A model generated the notes under the pieces. The model saw only the letters and a program-made list of their open reading frames with translations, did no database searches and was not told where the DNA came from. 64,000 bases of DNA from Lottia gigantea (taxonomy: Eukaryota > Mollusca > Gastropoda > Lottiidae): positions 2,477,975 through 2,541,974 of the forward strand of contig NW_008709715.1 in the NCBI RefSeq assembly GCF_000327385.1, read 5' to 3'. The position numbers and the translations under genes were made by a program. This document shows positions 36,400-49,300 of this stretch, piece after piece (the stretch's first letter is position 1; every line of letters begins with the position of its first letter).

Positions 36400-39072
36400 T
36401 ATCTTACTGGACAAGCAATTTCATGGTTCAGGATTTTGACATTGCCCCAGCTGAAATGACGGTGATAGGATTCGCCAGTTCCCGAAATATGCCATATAAT
36501 ATGGACAGATCTCTCTACTATGCCTCGGTTACTTCGCAAACTGCTACAGTGCTAGGCCTATGTTACAGGCCAAGTCAAGTTTCACTTTTGTGCCAAAATA
36601 AATATTTTGCATATTAGATTTTATTATAAACAAGCTGACATATGGTTAAAGATAGATTAACCGATTGATTATGATAGCGATAGCCCAGCTAGTCTACTTA
36701 GCATTAATGGAAATGAAATGAATGGAGTTTTACGTCCTATTTTTCTGCACCATGTAAAGGCCTAATGGAACTGACAAAACTGTACAATTGTGTTCAAATG
36801 GAATCTAGAAAATATTCAGGTTTGAATTGTACCGGTATTCAAAATGGGTTGCAGTGTGGGCTTCAAATAGGCCAGGCTATTAGGCTAAGCCTAGCCCTAG
36901 GCCTATTCAACTAGTCCTATGAGTAAGCTAGGCCTTTAGGCTAGTATATAGGCCTCTAACCTGAACATAAATTTGGCGACAACTCTGATAATCGGGGTGT
37001 ATATAGGCCTACCAAGATTGGTTTTACAGGTAAGAGAAATTTATAAATCTGTACAAAAAGGGAGGCATGATTTCAATAACGTATTTGAGTAGCAGGGACA
37101 TCGCTATTCCACTTAAGGATGCTGATTTGAATTTTGAATATATGTAAATAATCACAAATGTACGAAAATCGCTTAATTCCTTCAAAACCATCAAACTAGG
37201 AAGTTGTATGCATATAATTTATTGTGGTTTGGTGCCGCAAGATTACGAAGGCAGAGTTACCTCCCATAAAAACGTATGATTTTACTAAAATGGCAGCATC
37301 ATGATGGGAGAAGCGGAAACTCGTCGTAAAAAAAAAAAAGCTTAGATACTATGGGAGAAGTACAATACAGAAAAACGGGATTTAAAAGGCGTTGATAGAG
37401 GAGTAGGTCAGTACTTTTCAATTGAAAAGTTATGGAATGGTGAACTATACATTATATAGTAAATAATTAATCAGCCTAAATTTGACTAACTGGAAGTTAT
37501 CCCCCTTTGGCCTTTACTGGCTTATAGCTTATTGTTATTATTAGTTTTTTTGTTGTATAATATAAATATATTTAATTTGATACGTATGTATTTATTCAGA
37601 TTCTTAGTTCTAAAGATCTTTTTAAAGATTTATTATTTATGCAATTTAACTGCAGTTTGTGCATTTGGCCTTGTTATGTACCGAGTTCAATAGTTAACTT
37701 GTACCTTGAATGTTTACCTTTCTTAGCAACAGCCGGTTTACTGAAATGTTTTACATAGTGACGGAATGTATAGTCTGATTATAGTTACCTAGTTTATAGA
37801 CGTGCTCACAATGAGTGTCTCAACTTACTATGTTAGTATGACGAAAGTATATTGGCACTCGATCAATATGTAACACTTGACCTTAGACAAAGTCGCCATA
37901 GTTGTTTAAGGTCGAGTAGCCTGTACACAAATTAGAGGGGTGGGGTAGACTAAGGAGATATTTTCGTCTAATCGTTCAAACTTGTAATGCAATACAACTT
38001 TCTGCAAAAATGTCCATGGCTAGTCAAGTTTAGATCAGTCTATGTAATCGTTCCAAATATTATATATCGGGAAAGGCTATCGAGGGCGATGAAATTTTGC
38101 TCTCAGTTTCAAATCTTCCATGAAGACCCCAAAATGTGCCGTTTTCAACCTTTAAATATCTACTATACATATTTCCAATCGAGTTCAATTCGAAATGAAA
38201 TGGAGTTTTATCGAATTCAATTCGAGATGTGAACTTACAGGAATAAATTAAATTACAACCTATTGTCTACACGTGGAATCCGATCCAGCCCTAAAGTATT
38301 ACATTCAAAAGGTTTGACGACTTACAAAAGTAATACTTAACGAGACCCAGTTTGTTGTGACCTTGGTAAATCCTTGTACGTAAAAGCCTACAGTATTATT
38401 ATATACTCGAATACTTTTCAGTCTACCTGAGAATATATCAAAACCAGGTGTTTAAGCTATACAATATAACAGCCAAGAATAAATATTCTACTCCTAATCA
38501 GCACATTTCATAACATTAGACTACTGCAATATATTAACTGTGTAGGTAGAATCGATATTGTGAACAGTAAAACTAGTTTATAATGTAATATTAAAATCTA
38601 TTTTAAGAACAGCTCTTTGTGGAAATTTATCAATAATTAATCAATTACAGTCTTAATGTCGCTCTGCAATTTAATTTTGCACTTAGTTAGAGAGTCAAAA
38701 TAGTTAATAGGCCTATTGGCCTTGTCTTTCGGTATACTTAATTTTAAAATAACACCTTGATAATACAGTGCAAAGTTTTGCCATTTTGCCTACTGTACCG
38801 TACACAATGTTTGAACTACAATGACCGGCGAGCAACCACTCTTATCGGTCCTTAACTGACTAACAACACTTTAATTTCTCATAAAAGATGACGCCTGTAA
38901 TAGTGTTTCGAACCATGCACAGAAACATTCGCAAATCGAAGCAAAAATTCTTGAACAATCATGTCCAACACAGGATTATATTGTCCTCTAGATGTCCATT
39001 AGTAAGAGAAATGTTCACACACACACACCCTCATGAATGTACTTACAAAAATTACAAACAAAAATATGTTAC
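36400..39072. other. Interval between the two arginine kinase first exons
   Basis: Intronic for transcripts starting at 39.2 kb. Contains many AGGCCTA words (36,760-37,010) and a box of the short dispersed repeat at 37,150-37,185 ('caaatgtacgaaaatcgctt' 'aattccttc'). No exon is supported. Confidence 0.4.
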
Positions 39073-39238
39073 CTGATCGGATGCAATCAGCCAATTTTCC
39101 CTTGAATTTTGAAACTTTGTCTTTACATTCCTTGTAAATTTCTGGAGTAAGGTTTTTCTTCAATAATGACTTTGAATCCTTTTGAGCACATAATTTTTCA
39201 TAGAGTTGTTCAGTATTCAAATTAGCTCCACTTGCCAT
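39073..39238 (-). CDS. AK: Alternative (distal) first coding exon of arginine kinase
   Basis: Encodes 55 residues plus one base: MASGANLNTEQLYEKL, then [20 protein letters not shown], then LADCIRSG. Compared with the proximal exon, '[10 protein letters not shown]' and 'LADCIRSG' are identical while the first 17 residues and several later ones differ. It ends at a GT donor (CGATCAG/GTAACA) in the same phase 1 as the proximal exon, so it can splice to exon 2 (35678) and give a 358-aa kinase. No further kinase exons exist between it and 36078, so it is either an alternative first exon or an orphan piece of a duplicated gene. The first reading is favoured because the frame is open, the donor is intact and a TATA box lies upstream. 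Confidence 0.8.
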
Positions 39239-39323
39239 TTTGAGAGAGTACCGAGATATCAAACCCTTGGTTGGTGTCAGAAATATCTTTGGCGTCTGCA
39301 AAGAAGAAGAATCAACGTCTTGG

Positions 39324-39330
39324 TTTTATA
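39324..39330 (-). promoter_or_regulatory. TATA box of the distal arginine kinase promoter
   Basis: TATAAAA on the minus strand at 39330-39324, about 86-92 nt upstream of the ATG at 39238, which leaves room for a 5' UTR of about 60 nt. A focused TATA promoter would suit a highly expressed, for example muscle, transcript; that use is inference. Confidence 0.55.
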
Positions 39331-42300
39331 GGACTGGGTGAGTTGCCTGGAGACACCACACAGCACGTGCTTGAATGATACGGCGTAACACGATTGGTTG
39401 CTGATCTATATCGAGCCTCTTTCTAATATATTACAGCTAGCTGTGTTAACGTAATGTTTAAAGAAACCGTCGAGAAGTATTGATAAATTTTACAATGGCC
39501 TGTCGAAATCTAGGTTACAACTATACTATTTGAATTTAACTTTACAATATTATAAAATAGAAATATTAAAACACAACAAGGATGTCCGGTTTATCTTACC
39601 GTATAATATGTGCTAAATGATATAAATTTTCAAACGATGAAATAGTTATACATGAGGTGTGGTTGAAGTTTATAATGAAATATAATTTACTGTTACATCA
39701 ACGTTTTGTTTGACCCAGTTGTATTGAAATAAAGGATGGTTCAATTATTCACTATATTATAAAGTACTATCACACGCCATATCACGTGAGGGAAGTTTCC
39801 AATTAATATGGATATTAAAAGTGTCTGTTCATAACATACAGTCTTAAAGGTGACGTCTCAGATATAGCATATATAAATTATGTCAATTTACAGAGATGAA
39901 AATAGCAATGTCCTATGATTTTTATTTTAGAAAAATAGCATGTCAAGACACCATGAGGAACTGGAATCTATTTTGACAAATTTATGTTATAAAAGCGCCA
40001 AATATGAAGGTGGAACTTGAAAAGGTTTTTTTCTCTGTTTAATTAGGAATTGTTCCATATTAAATGATATAAACATTGTAGTAACTATCAGTATTAATTA
40101 AATTTCTATGCCATTTATTTAAATATCACAGATATGAGATCTATGACTACTTTGAGTGATGCGGAAATATGTTTTATATCTTAGGTCGGTTACTACAGTG
40201 TGGTCTGGAATTAAGCAAAGATGAATATTTGACATAGTAACCAATAACAAGTTTAATATATATTATAGATGAAGTTGACACAAATCTCGCCCTTTTAAAC
40301 AATTTGATGAAATAAAAAGTTTACGTGACAATAAACACATTTTCCAAATTTAAAATGTAACTCGATTAAATCCTTTTGATGTTAATCTTTTTTTGCACCC
40401 TCGATTGTATCCCCGTTTTATTTCTGACAAATTTGAAAAAATATGATTTTTATACATTTTTGTCCTAAAATATGTGTCAGAATGCACTAAATCAAGACGC
40501 CTCACCAGCGTTGCCTCAGTTTGAATTCAGCATCGATAGTTGTCCCCCCGATGAGTCAGTCTGCCCCCTATTTGTATCCCCAGTCTCCGTACTGCGAAGT
40601 GACAATATCGTTATAATGTGCACGGCAGAATTGTTAGATATTTCGTGTTATTTCATTGTAGACGAACTTTATCTTTAAGTGAGATGCAACTTAAGGGGTG
40701 AAGTTGTGGGGATATTGTTGCCAGTCGGTTTCCCTGAGCAAAATTGTATATTTGTTACTGTTTTATATATGGAATATACCTGCATCAACCTGCTTGACTT
40801 TGCACTTCAAGAAAAATAAACCTTGCCAAACTGAATTATGTCGTGATAATATGTTAGTAACATCATACACTAATTATATTTACAAACTGTTCTTGTGTTT
40901 TACGTTTTCAGAGATGGTGAATTAAATCAAACAAATATTGTAAAGAGATCCTTTTAATATTTTATGTGTATCGAGGACTCTGAAAGCATCGATTTGCACC
41001 TTTCTAATTTTCAATTAAACGTCTGTGGGACTTTCAATTCTATTTTATTAACTTGCCACCTTAATGAAAAAAAGATATCATTAGCAGAATTTGCAGAAGT
41101 TGTATCATATACGGTTAATCATTCCCCTAGAAATAGGAACAGCAGGCTGCTGACGGAAATTTGGAATGACGCAAATAGAAGCCATCAATGACCCCAATAC
41201 TAATAAAAAAAAGCTAGAAAACATCTCAGAACCTCTTAAAGAAGTAGGCTCAAATGCAGTCTAATAACACATTCTGGCAATACGACTGATTATTTCAGAG
41301 AAGAAAAGTTATCCCCTTCATAGCCACATCTGCATTACAAATTAGTATTAAAGATGGTTAGGATGTTCAAAAAAACGGATTTATATAGTATATGGTATTA
41401 ACATTAAAAAACTTTCAGGAAAGGTATGTTGAGGGTAAAATTGGCAGGGAAAAGCTCAATCGTTCTATTTATCAATGCACAATATTAGTTCCATTCACCA
41501 TTCAATAACAATAATAAAAAAAAACATTTCTGGTTCAAATAAAAGCTAACTGAAAGAGAATTATCCTGGGTTTCCATGGTAACTGTAAATCAATCATATA
41601 GGCCTAAATCGATAAGAGTGAATCTACATTCATTCAGATGTCAGTGAGTAAAAATCTCTGGAGACATTGATTTTGTTGTTTGTCCAGACAGCTAAGTAGG
41701 TCAGGAATACCAGCTACACGAACCATCTGAATAGGATGACCTTCCTTCCTTCAAATGAAATGCCATTTGATTTTATGCAACCTTGGCCTCTATATTGCCA
41801 TGCTCTTTAATAATTGTTTAGATATCATAGGGTCATAGAGATTCCTTCGGCATGTGGCATGCACTGGTCTTTAATGGGAGAAATCGGGGCGACCCTTAAA
41901 ATAATGCTGTTTAGAGGGAGTGATCAGGGAGATCCACGGTCTGCTTATGAGTGGTATCTTAAAGGTTATCATGGTTTGGAGGGGGTTTGGGGGAGAGGGA
42001 GAAACGATTTAGCATTGATCCTCCACTGATTATCCGTACCAATTCCAACTGTGTCGAAAGAGAAGAGATCTGGAAGTTCCCTAGTTCCTCCATTGTCTAT
42101 ACACAATTGAATACTACCATAAATGTGACTGGAGTTATGCTCTCCGGAGTTTCGGAGACATGGAAAATAGTTTCAAGACATTCTATTTCACTGTATAGAA
42201 TTGGATTGAGATCTGTGATTTTCTTATACAGACAATGAAAGTAACATTAAAAATTAAAATGGTGTATGTTGTGGACCATCAAGAAAAGATATTGTAAAAG

Positions 42301-45300
42301 ATAATTTGACGTAATCAAATATAACCCTGTTATAGATTATCGTTATATTGATGAAATCATGACATTTATCATTGATGTACATCTTCTGACAGAAATAAAA
42401 CCCCGGGGCTCATAGACTGCACTGTTTGACACGACCTGATAGGATTAAACCCCCAGGTTGTGTTTACCCTTCAAAATTAACAGATAATAATAATCCCTTT
42501 AGCTCAATATGTCCATAATAATATACTAATTGGTACCATATAGGCCTATTTCGCTGTCAATGCAATTTTATTTTTGTCATATAAAGAGAAATGCATAATT
42601 TGATTCAATCTCTGCTATATATTGGTTGAAATATTGGGGAAGAAAAAGGATTAGAATACGGAAAGAAAGAAATACAAGTATTACAACTTAGGTTCACAGT
42701 TAAGGATCCTTTCCGGGTCTTGGCCAAACCTCTGAGCTTTGCCGGATTATCTGTAGGCTACCCATTGAAATGAAATTCCCTCTGTGTTTGGTGATGCACA
42801 TATAGCAAAATATGCACATAAAGCAAAATATGCATAATTAATAATTTATGTCAGATGGTATTACTACTGATGTGGTGCATCACCGGACTGATATAAGCTT
42901 TAATTACTCTTATTAATTGTTTATGTTTTTTTACAGGAACTGCCTAAAAAGATTGGTTGGCTACAGCCCTCCCTCCATCTCCACAATGTCAAGCGATTAC
43001 GAAATTCGTCTTATACCTTGACTGCAATAAGAGCCTTTCTATAATGGAATATAACGATTTGATTGGATTATAGGCCATCAAATACAGCCAATCCGTGCCC
43101 TTGACAGAAAGACTGTAAACGTTATGGCTTATTAAAGACTTTCTGTTGAGGCCTCAGATTGGATGCTTTTTGCCAGTGCCAATTTCCTGTTTACAAAAAC
43201 AACGATTCATTCAGACTTACTACTAAAAGAGTACGATATTAATACAACTATACAAAAGGCCAAGTATATAACATTATTTATTTAGATGAATCCTATAGTT
43301 AGTCTATATATATAAATTAGAATGTATTACAGAAAAGGTGTAAACGGTATAGACGAAAGTTACGATGATGCAATATTGTTCACCTTCTACTAAATCTTAT
43401 ACAATTTAGACCTACCTGCAAATTTAACAAATGGATATGCATCCTGCTAGCCTAAATATCCAATCAACTTGAAGAATCAGATGAATTCCTATTATTAATA
43501 ATCATAATAACTGACTGAAATTTGTAAATATTATCTGAATCTGTTTTTGGTTCAAGGTCATTACACATTTAACAGAAAATTGAGAGATATTCTTATAGCG
43601 GTATAAAGGGCGTTTTTTTTTTCATAATAGTGTAAATTGATTAACTATACTTTAATTCTATTCTAAGCATAAATCAAGAGAATAGAATACCTGAACTATA
43701 TTGTTGTTTTGGCCTTGAAAATGCTATATCACTTGGCCATGTTATCTATGTACGTACAGCACTTCAAATTAAAACATCCAAGATGCGTTTAATTACTGAA
43801 CTAATTTTTGATAGAGAGCACCACTTAATGATATAAAATCCATTATCAAATACTGTTATCAGTCTGAACTCGATGTGGTAACATATAATGTATCAATATG
43901 TGTTTACAAACAATGATCGGTGAATTGGTATTCGCCTGGTATTTATTATACACTTCGCTTATTGGCCGATATTGAGTTTCATAATGGAACTGTCTGTTAT
44001 AATGTAGGCAGTAGCACCTCTCTATCTATCTACCTTTCTTACCTGGTTTCCAAAAATGGTCATGACGTTTAACAAGCTAAATGCCAGTTGGCAGCAGATA
44101 CCTCTATTTTATCTATAGTATGGAGTCCCATTAGTCCCATGTAGTTAGTATACACCGTATTGTAAATATCACGTGGATGTTCCATTTCAACCACAGAAAG
44201 GTGCCAGCTTGTTTCTTGTGTTAGAATTTCAAGAAGTTTAAAAATTGAACTTTGGCTTTATACATTTTCTGTTATGGAAACAAGAATTATCATGCACATC
44301 AGTTAAAGGAACACGAATAAGTAGCAATTGTTCCAACAATATTTACTTCAAGTTCAAATTGTTTCAGAAATATATTAATTTACTTGTCGCCGCAAGTTTA
44401 TTCAAACTTTGCTATTAAGTGTAGATATCTTTTCTTAGCTTTCAAATGGTCTTACATCCCGTTTGCATTTTTTATTTACCCTTGTGGGTTTATTTCATTG
44501 AAATAATTATGTGCTAGAGCCAAGACCATTGCAGGTAAAGAGGGTCTTAGTTAGATTGGAGACGAATGTTTCTTTAATGATAGTATTTCTTGAATATTGA
44601 TCAATATATTGTTTACCGCTGCAGCTGAAATAGTTACAATTCATGTTTAAAAGTATACTTTCAACCTTTTGGTGCTTAAAGTAATTATTAACACGTCATC
44701 TAATTTAACCCCTCCCCACCATTACAAGTTATAGTTCTGGGCATGGAACTAAATACATGTTATTACTGAAGGTGAGATTTAGTCCAGTATTGAAGAAAGT
44801 AGAAAATGCTGAAAGACATTATTTTCATTAGCGAAAGACTATCGTGTAGCCTATGCAATATTATGTTTTTGTTCTTGTGGTAGAAATTGGTAACCATGCC
44901 AACAGAAATACCTGGCGATAGGAAGCTTTAGCAGAAACACACGTGAGAAATCATGCTTGTCAGGTTATTTTCAAAGATAATATTTTTATGATTTGAGTCG
45001 GCAAAATAAGTCAATTGTCTTCAAAATTAGACTCTTTGGTATGATAACTCACAGGTTTATCTGTTGTCACACTTTCCTTAATGCCCAGACGCTAGCTTAT
45101 TTAAGAAATGACTTAAGATATAACTATTTCCATTTCTACATTATAATCTCAAACTTTTAACCATTGTAACAAATAAATGAAAGACTTTGGAGTAAAATAT
45201 AATATCTAATTTAATTTGACCAATAAATAACAGCACATATAACATTAAAATAATATAACTAACACAATAAAAACACAATCTTCAGATCTTTTAATAAGAT

Positions 45301-46339
45301 GATTCTGTTCATCACAATTACCGCTGTCAAGAAAAAGAAAGAAAAGATAGAGTATGTTATTTGATATATGGTTTTGTTTTATTTTTTCCCAAAAATCATG
45401 ATGATGGTATCAGTTGAGAGAAATGTGTGAACATTTTTGTGAGTTTATTAAACGAAAGTAGAATTACAGAAATGAAGCATAAGCAGTGGAGTTTCTATGA
45501 GAGGGAAGGGGGGAAGAAAAGAGGGCTACTTTCATTTTTTTATCATTTTACATAGTGACAGAATTGCCTGTTTCCTCCCTAGGTGCTTGGCCCCCCTCAC
45601 ATAATTTTTTCCTTGAAACCCTACTGAGCATAAGATGATTAGGAATAAGACCAATCAACTGACCTCAAAGCTGTACAAGTTACACGACATATATTTTTTT
45701 TTAAGATACAACACAATTGGGACATTTTTTTTACCTGAAGGTCAATCCTATAAAAAGTTAAACATTGGAGGTATAAAATATAAAAGATAGGACAACAATA
45801 ACGGTAGACTTTACAATATCACATAAATCTAACAATACATGAACACAATAATCTCAAATATCATAGGTTATATTATTAAATATAATATCTATATAATGTG
45901 TAGTTTAAATAAATAGTCTAATCTATTCTATCAGTTTATAAAAGAACACTAATTCTACATAAGATCCCTGGTGGTAAGTTACAATAAAAAATGCTGATTG
46001 TTAATATAAAATGTACTTAAGTTATAAATTAAAACATATAAAAGAAAATTTCAAAATTGATTCTTATTCAGATGCAGGTATAGAGAGCTTTGCTTCCTAT
46101 TTTTTCTGTGGGTAACTCCACTCGCATTTATGCATTGATTTAACAAATAAAATATTTGAAACTTTATATTTTCAGCCAGAGAGTATAAATGGAAAACGAA
46201 TGGGTTTCCAAGTATAATACTTTAGAAAGTACATAACAATTTTAATAATATTTGAAATAATATCCAACAATATAGTCATGTAAAAATGCTGTAGTTTCAT
46301 CATGTATAAATGCCATTTTGTTCACTGAACTCTCCAATG
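39331..46339. other. Gene-poor intergenic region
   Basis: About 7 kb of AT-rich DNA. Open frames up to about 80 codons occur (40,472-41,191; 41,814-42,238) but have no family motif and no splice context I trust. A fragment at 45,485-45,620 ('gcagtggagtttctatgaga' 'ggg' … 'cccccctcac') resembles the G-rich insert in the channel intron. A short direct repeat 'agcaaaatatgcat/caca' is at 42,798-42,832. Confidence 0.4.
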
Positions 46340-49300
46340 TCACCATAGTGGGTTTTTATTAAACATGCCATCCCACCTGGCATCATCAGCTTCTGACAGT
46401 CTTTTATTTAGGAAATTCAATTTTCTATCAATATCTTTTAATTCCTGGAAATATTACATAATAAACATCAATTATTTTGATCATTTATGACAAATTTCAA
46501 AATCACAAATCAATTAAGACATGGAAGCAAACTTAATGGAAACATGACCATCCTTATATACAATATTACAATAGTGTAATAGTAATAGTGTTCACAGCTC
46601 ACCGTCAAATTTGAGCCTTCAAATCCATCTGTGTCTAGAACTATCTGTGTTAGTGACACTGCCATAGACATCTATAGCAATAGGAAAAGAAATTCCTAGT
46701 TTAGGATATTTTTGAAGGAATTATGCGATTTCATACATTTCTAGAACTCATTACATATATTTAAGACTCAAATCAACCCCAAAATGGTGCAACTGTCCCT
46801 TTAAGTGATTAAGAAAACATTTTTTTATCTTTGTACCATTCAAGTCAAATGGCTTTTGCAAAAACTCATGTCATAATGGTGTTAATGTAATAACCCAGAA
46901 TGAGATTACAATGGTAACAATAGAATTTTACACTACCAGTTATGTATACAGAGACAAGCATATCTCTTTTGAATCCCTCTTACAATACAGTTATATTGTT
47001 TCTTATTGATTTTTACCAATGTAAATTAAATGAACATTTTATGATGCCAGGTGTTAAGTTATTCAGTCTTGAATTTGTGGTATCTTTCTTTTTTGGGGGA
47101 ACTTGTTTTATATTAAAATGGGCAATAACAAAATAGAGGAGTAATGATGTCATAGGTTTAATCTCTGAAAAATAATGAAACTATTGGTATGAGGACTGCT
47201 AAAGTTAATTTACATCAGGCCTTTGTAATACATCAGATTTACATTAGCTGTCATTATTAGCTATAGCTATTGACTGACATATTCTTAATACCTATATATG
47301 GGAATACTAGATTTGATAGATAGATAAGACTATTATTATCTCACATATCTAACACTAATGTCACTTTGATAAGGTCATGAAATTATGTATGCAAGTTCTA
47401 AATGACCTTCCCTTTTTACATAGATAACAATAAATGGGCCATTATTTTATCATTTGACAAGTGACAATTATAATCTATGACAATACTTTGGTAACTATGA
47501 GCTAATTAACCTTGTAAATGGGCTATACAATTTTCTTGCTCAATAAAAATTTAATACAAATTTGTACATTAGAACTGCTTTGAAACTACAAGCACGTCAT
47601 TGTTGATTTTGACTATCACATGGATAGTGAACATGCCCCCTTAAAATAGAACTATCTGTTTTTCCACTACCAAATTTCAAGAAATATCAACAAACATAAT
47701 ATTCCCTTCAGAAAATTTATTCACTAAATTCAAGAGGGATTTTAAATTTGCTCATAATTTGTTTTTTTTAACAATTTTTGGATGCCAAATCTAGTTGAAA
47801 TTGAGTAGAGCAGAAAAAAAATTCCTTTTGATGAAAAAATCAATTCCAAGTTGTAGCCCTAAAAGTTTTGTTAAATTAAAAGTATCCTAAGGCGATATAG
47901 ACAATCCTAAACTTTGAAAACCAACATACCCAGGTATTATTTACACTGAAACGGACCTGTTATTGATATAGAGTCAAATTGACATGAGACTAGGATAAAT
48001 ATTGTCTAAAAACAGACAGTCAACAAAACACATCCTCTTTACTATTTTTAAACATACAGTTTACTGATTAAAGATACCGTGTAATCTAACAACATGTTGA
48101 CCATTCAATAGTTCATTCTATTTTCTAATCAGATTGTGCCAAGAATCAACAAAGTTTATACCCATGGCTTATATTGAGATGTTATTCTCAGTAGTAGACT
48201 AATCTGCTGACATGTATCTTGCCACTTATGATGAAAACCCTTTTCATACTTTTCACTAGGAAAGACAATTATCAATGCGAGAAATTCTACCAGGAACTAC
48301 TATGAATGAAAGCAGAACAGTCAAATAAATTACCTATGTCTTATAACTACTCTTCAAAAGTGGTTGCAGGTCAACCTCTGAAAGCACTATGGTTTTCAAC
48401 TGCTACTTGTCACTGGCATAATCTGACACAACTTATCTATTGCTGGATTTAGTTGATACATTGACAACTGGAGTTACATATTCCCCACTTGACATTAACT
48501 GATTATGTTCAATTTCTTGCAAAATATGGATCTCAACCTAAGAGGTTTAAATCTAGAAATTTCAGTTTGTTAAGTCTCCATAAAAAGATGTCAAGCCAGA
48601 TCTCGATATTGGAAATAAGATAAGAAAGTGTCATTTAATTTTCATCCCATAACCATTTTTATGTGTAATTTAAGGTGATGATGACTATGAGGTGTATCCA
48701 AATGCACACAGGGAATAAGTATACCCTTGAACATGTTTTTAACACAATAATTGTCAAATAGAGAACTATTTATATACTACTTTAAACCTAAATCAATCTT
48801 AAAAAGTCAATAAACATTATGACACTACAAGGTCGTGTCTTATTCAACCAAGGAAATTTCCTTCACAACCACATTATTTTTCACTTGTGTATTCACCTGC
48901 CGTGTGAATGCAAAATGTCAATATATATTTCCATAAAATACGATTTTAATAATTTTGTCAATGGCAATAACTAGAAACTAATAACAAAAACCTATATCGT
49001 CATTAAGAGAAATATTGCAATCTTGCAATCTTTAAGCTCTATTTTAACATTTTTATTTCAATCTACAAATGATGTATTGAGCACTATTTTAACTGTGAAA
49101 ATATTTTATTATTGTCATATCATCAACAAATGTAAATACCAAGATTTGTCAATGTAACATCATAACTTTAGCCTCTATCACCTTCATAATGTGATTGTGG
49201 TAAAGTCAAACGCTATACATACAAAACTGTCGAGAGTGAAAATGTGCATTTCAACCTCATTCAGAATTTATAATTTCATGAGCAAACAAAATATTGTTAA

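Noticed and set aside
40472-42238. Series of plus-strand frames of 68-83 codons
   Set aside because: Length expected by chance in this composition; no motifs and no phase-compatible splicing between them.
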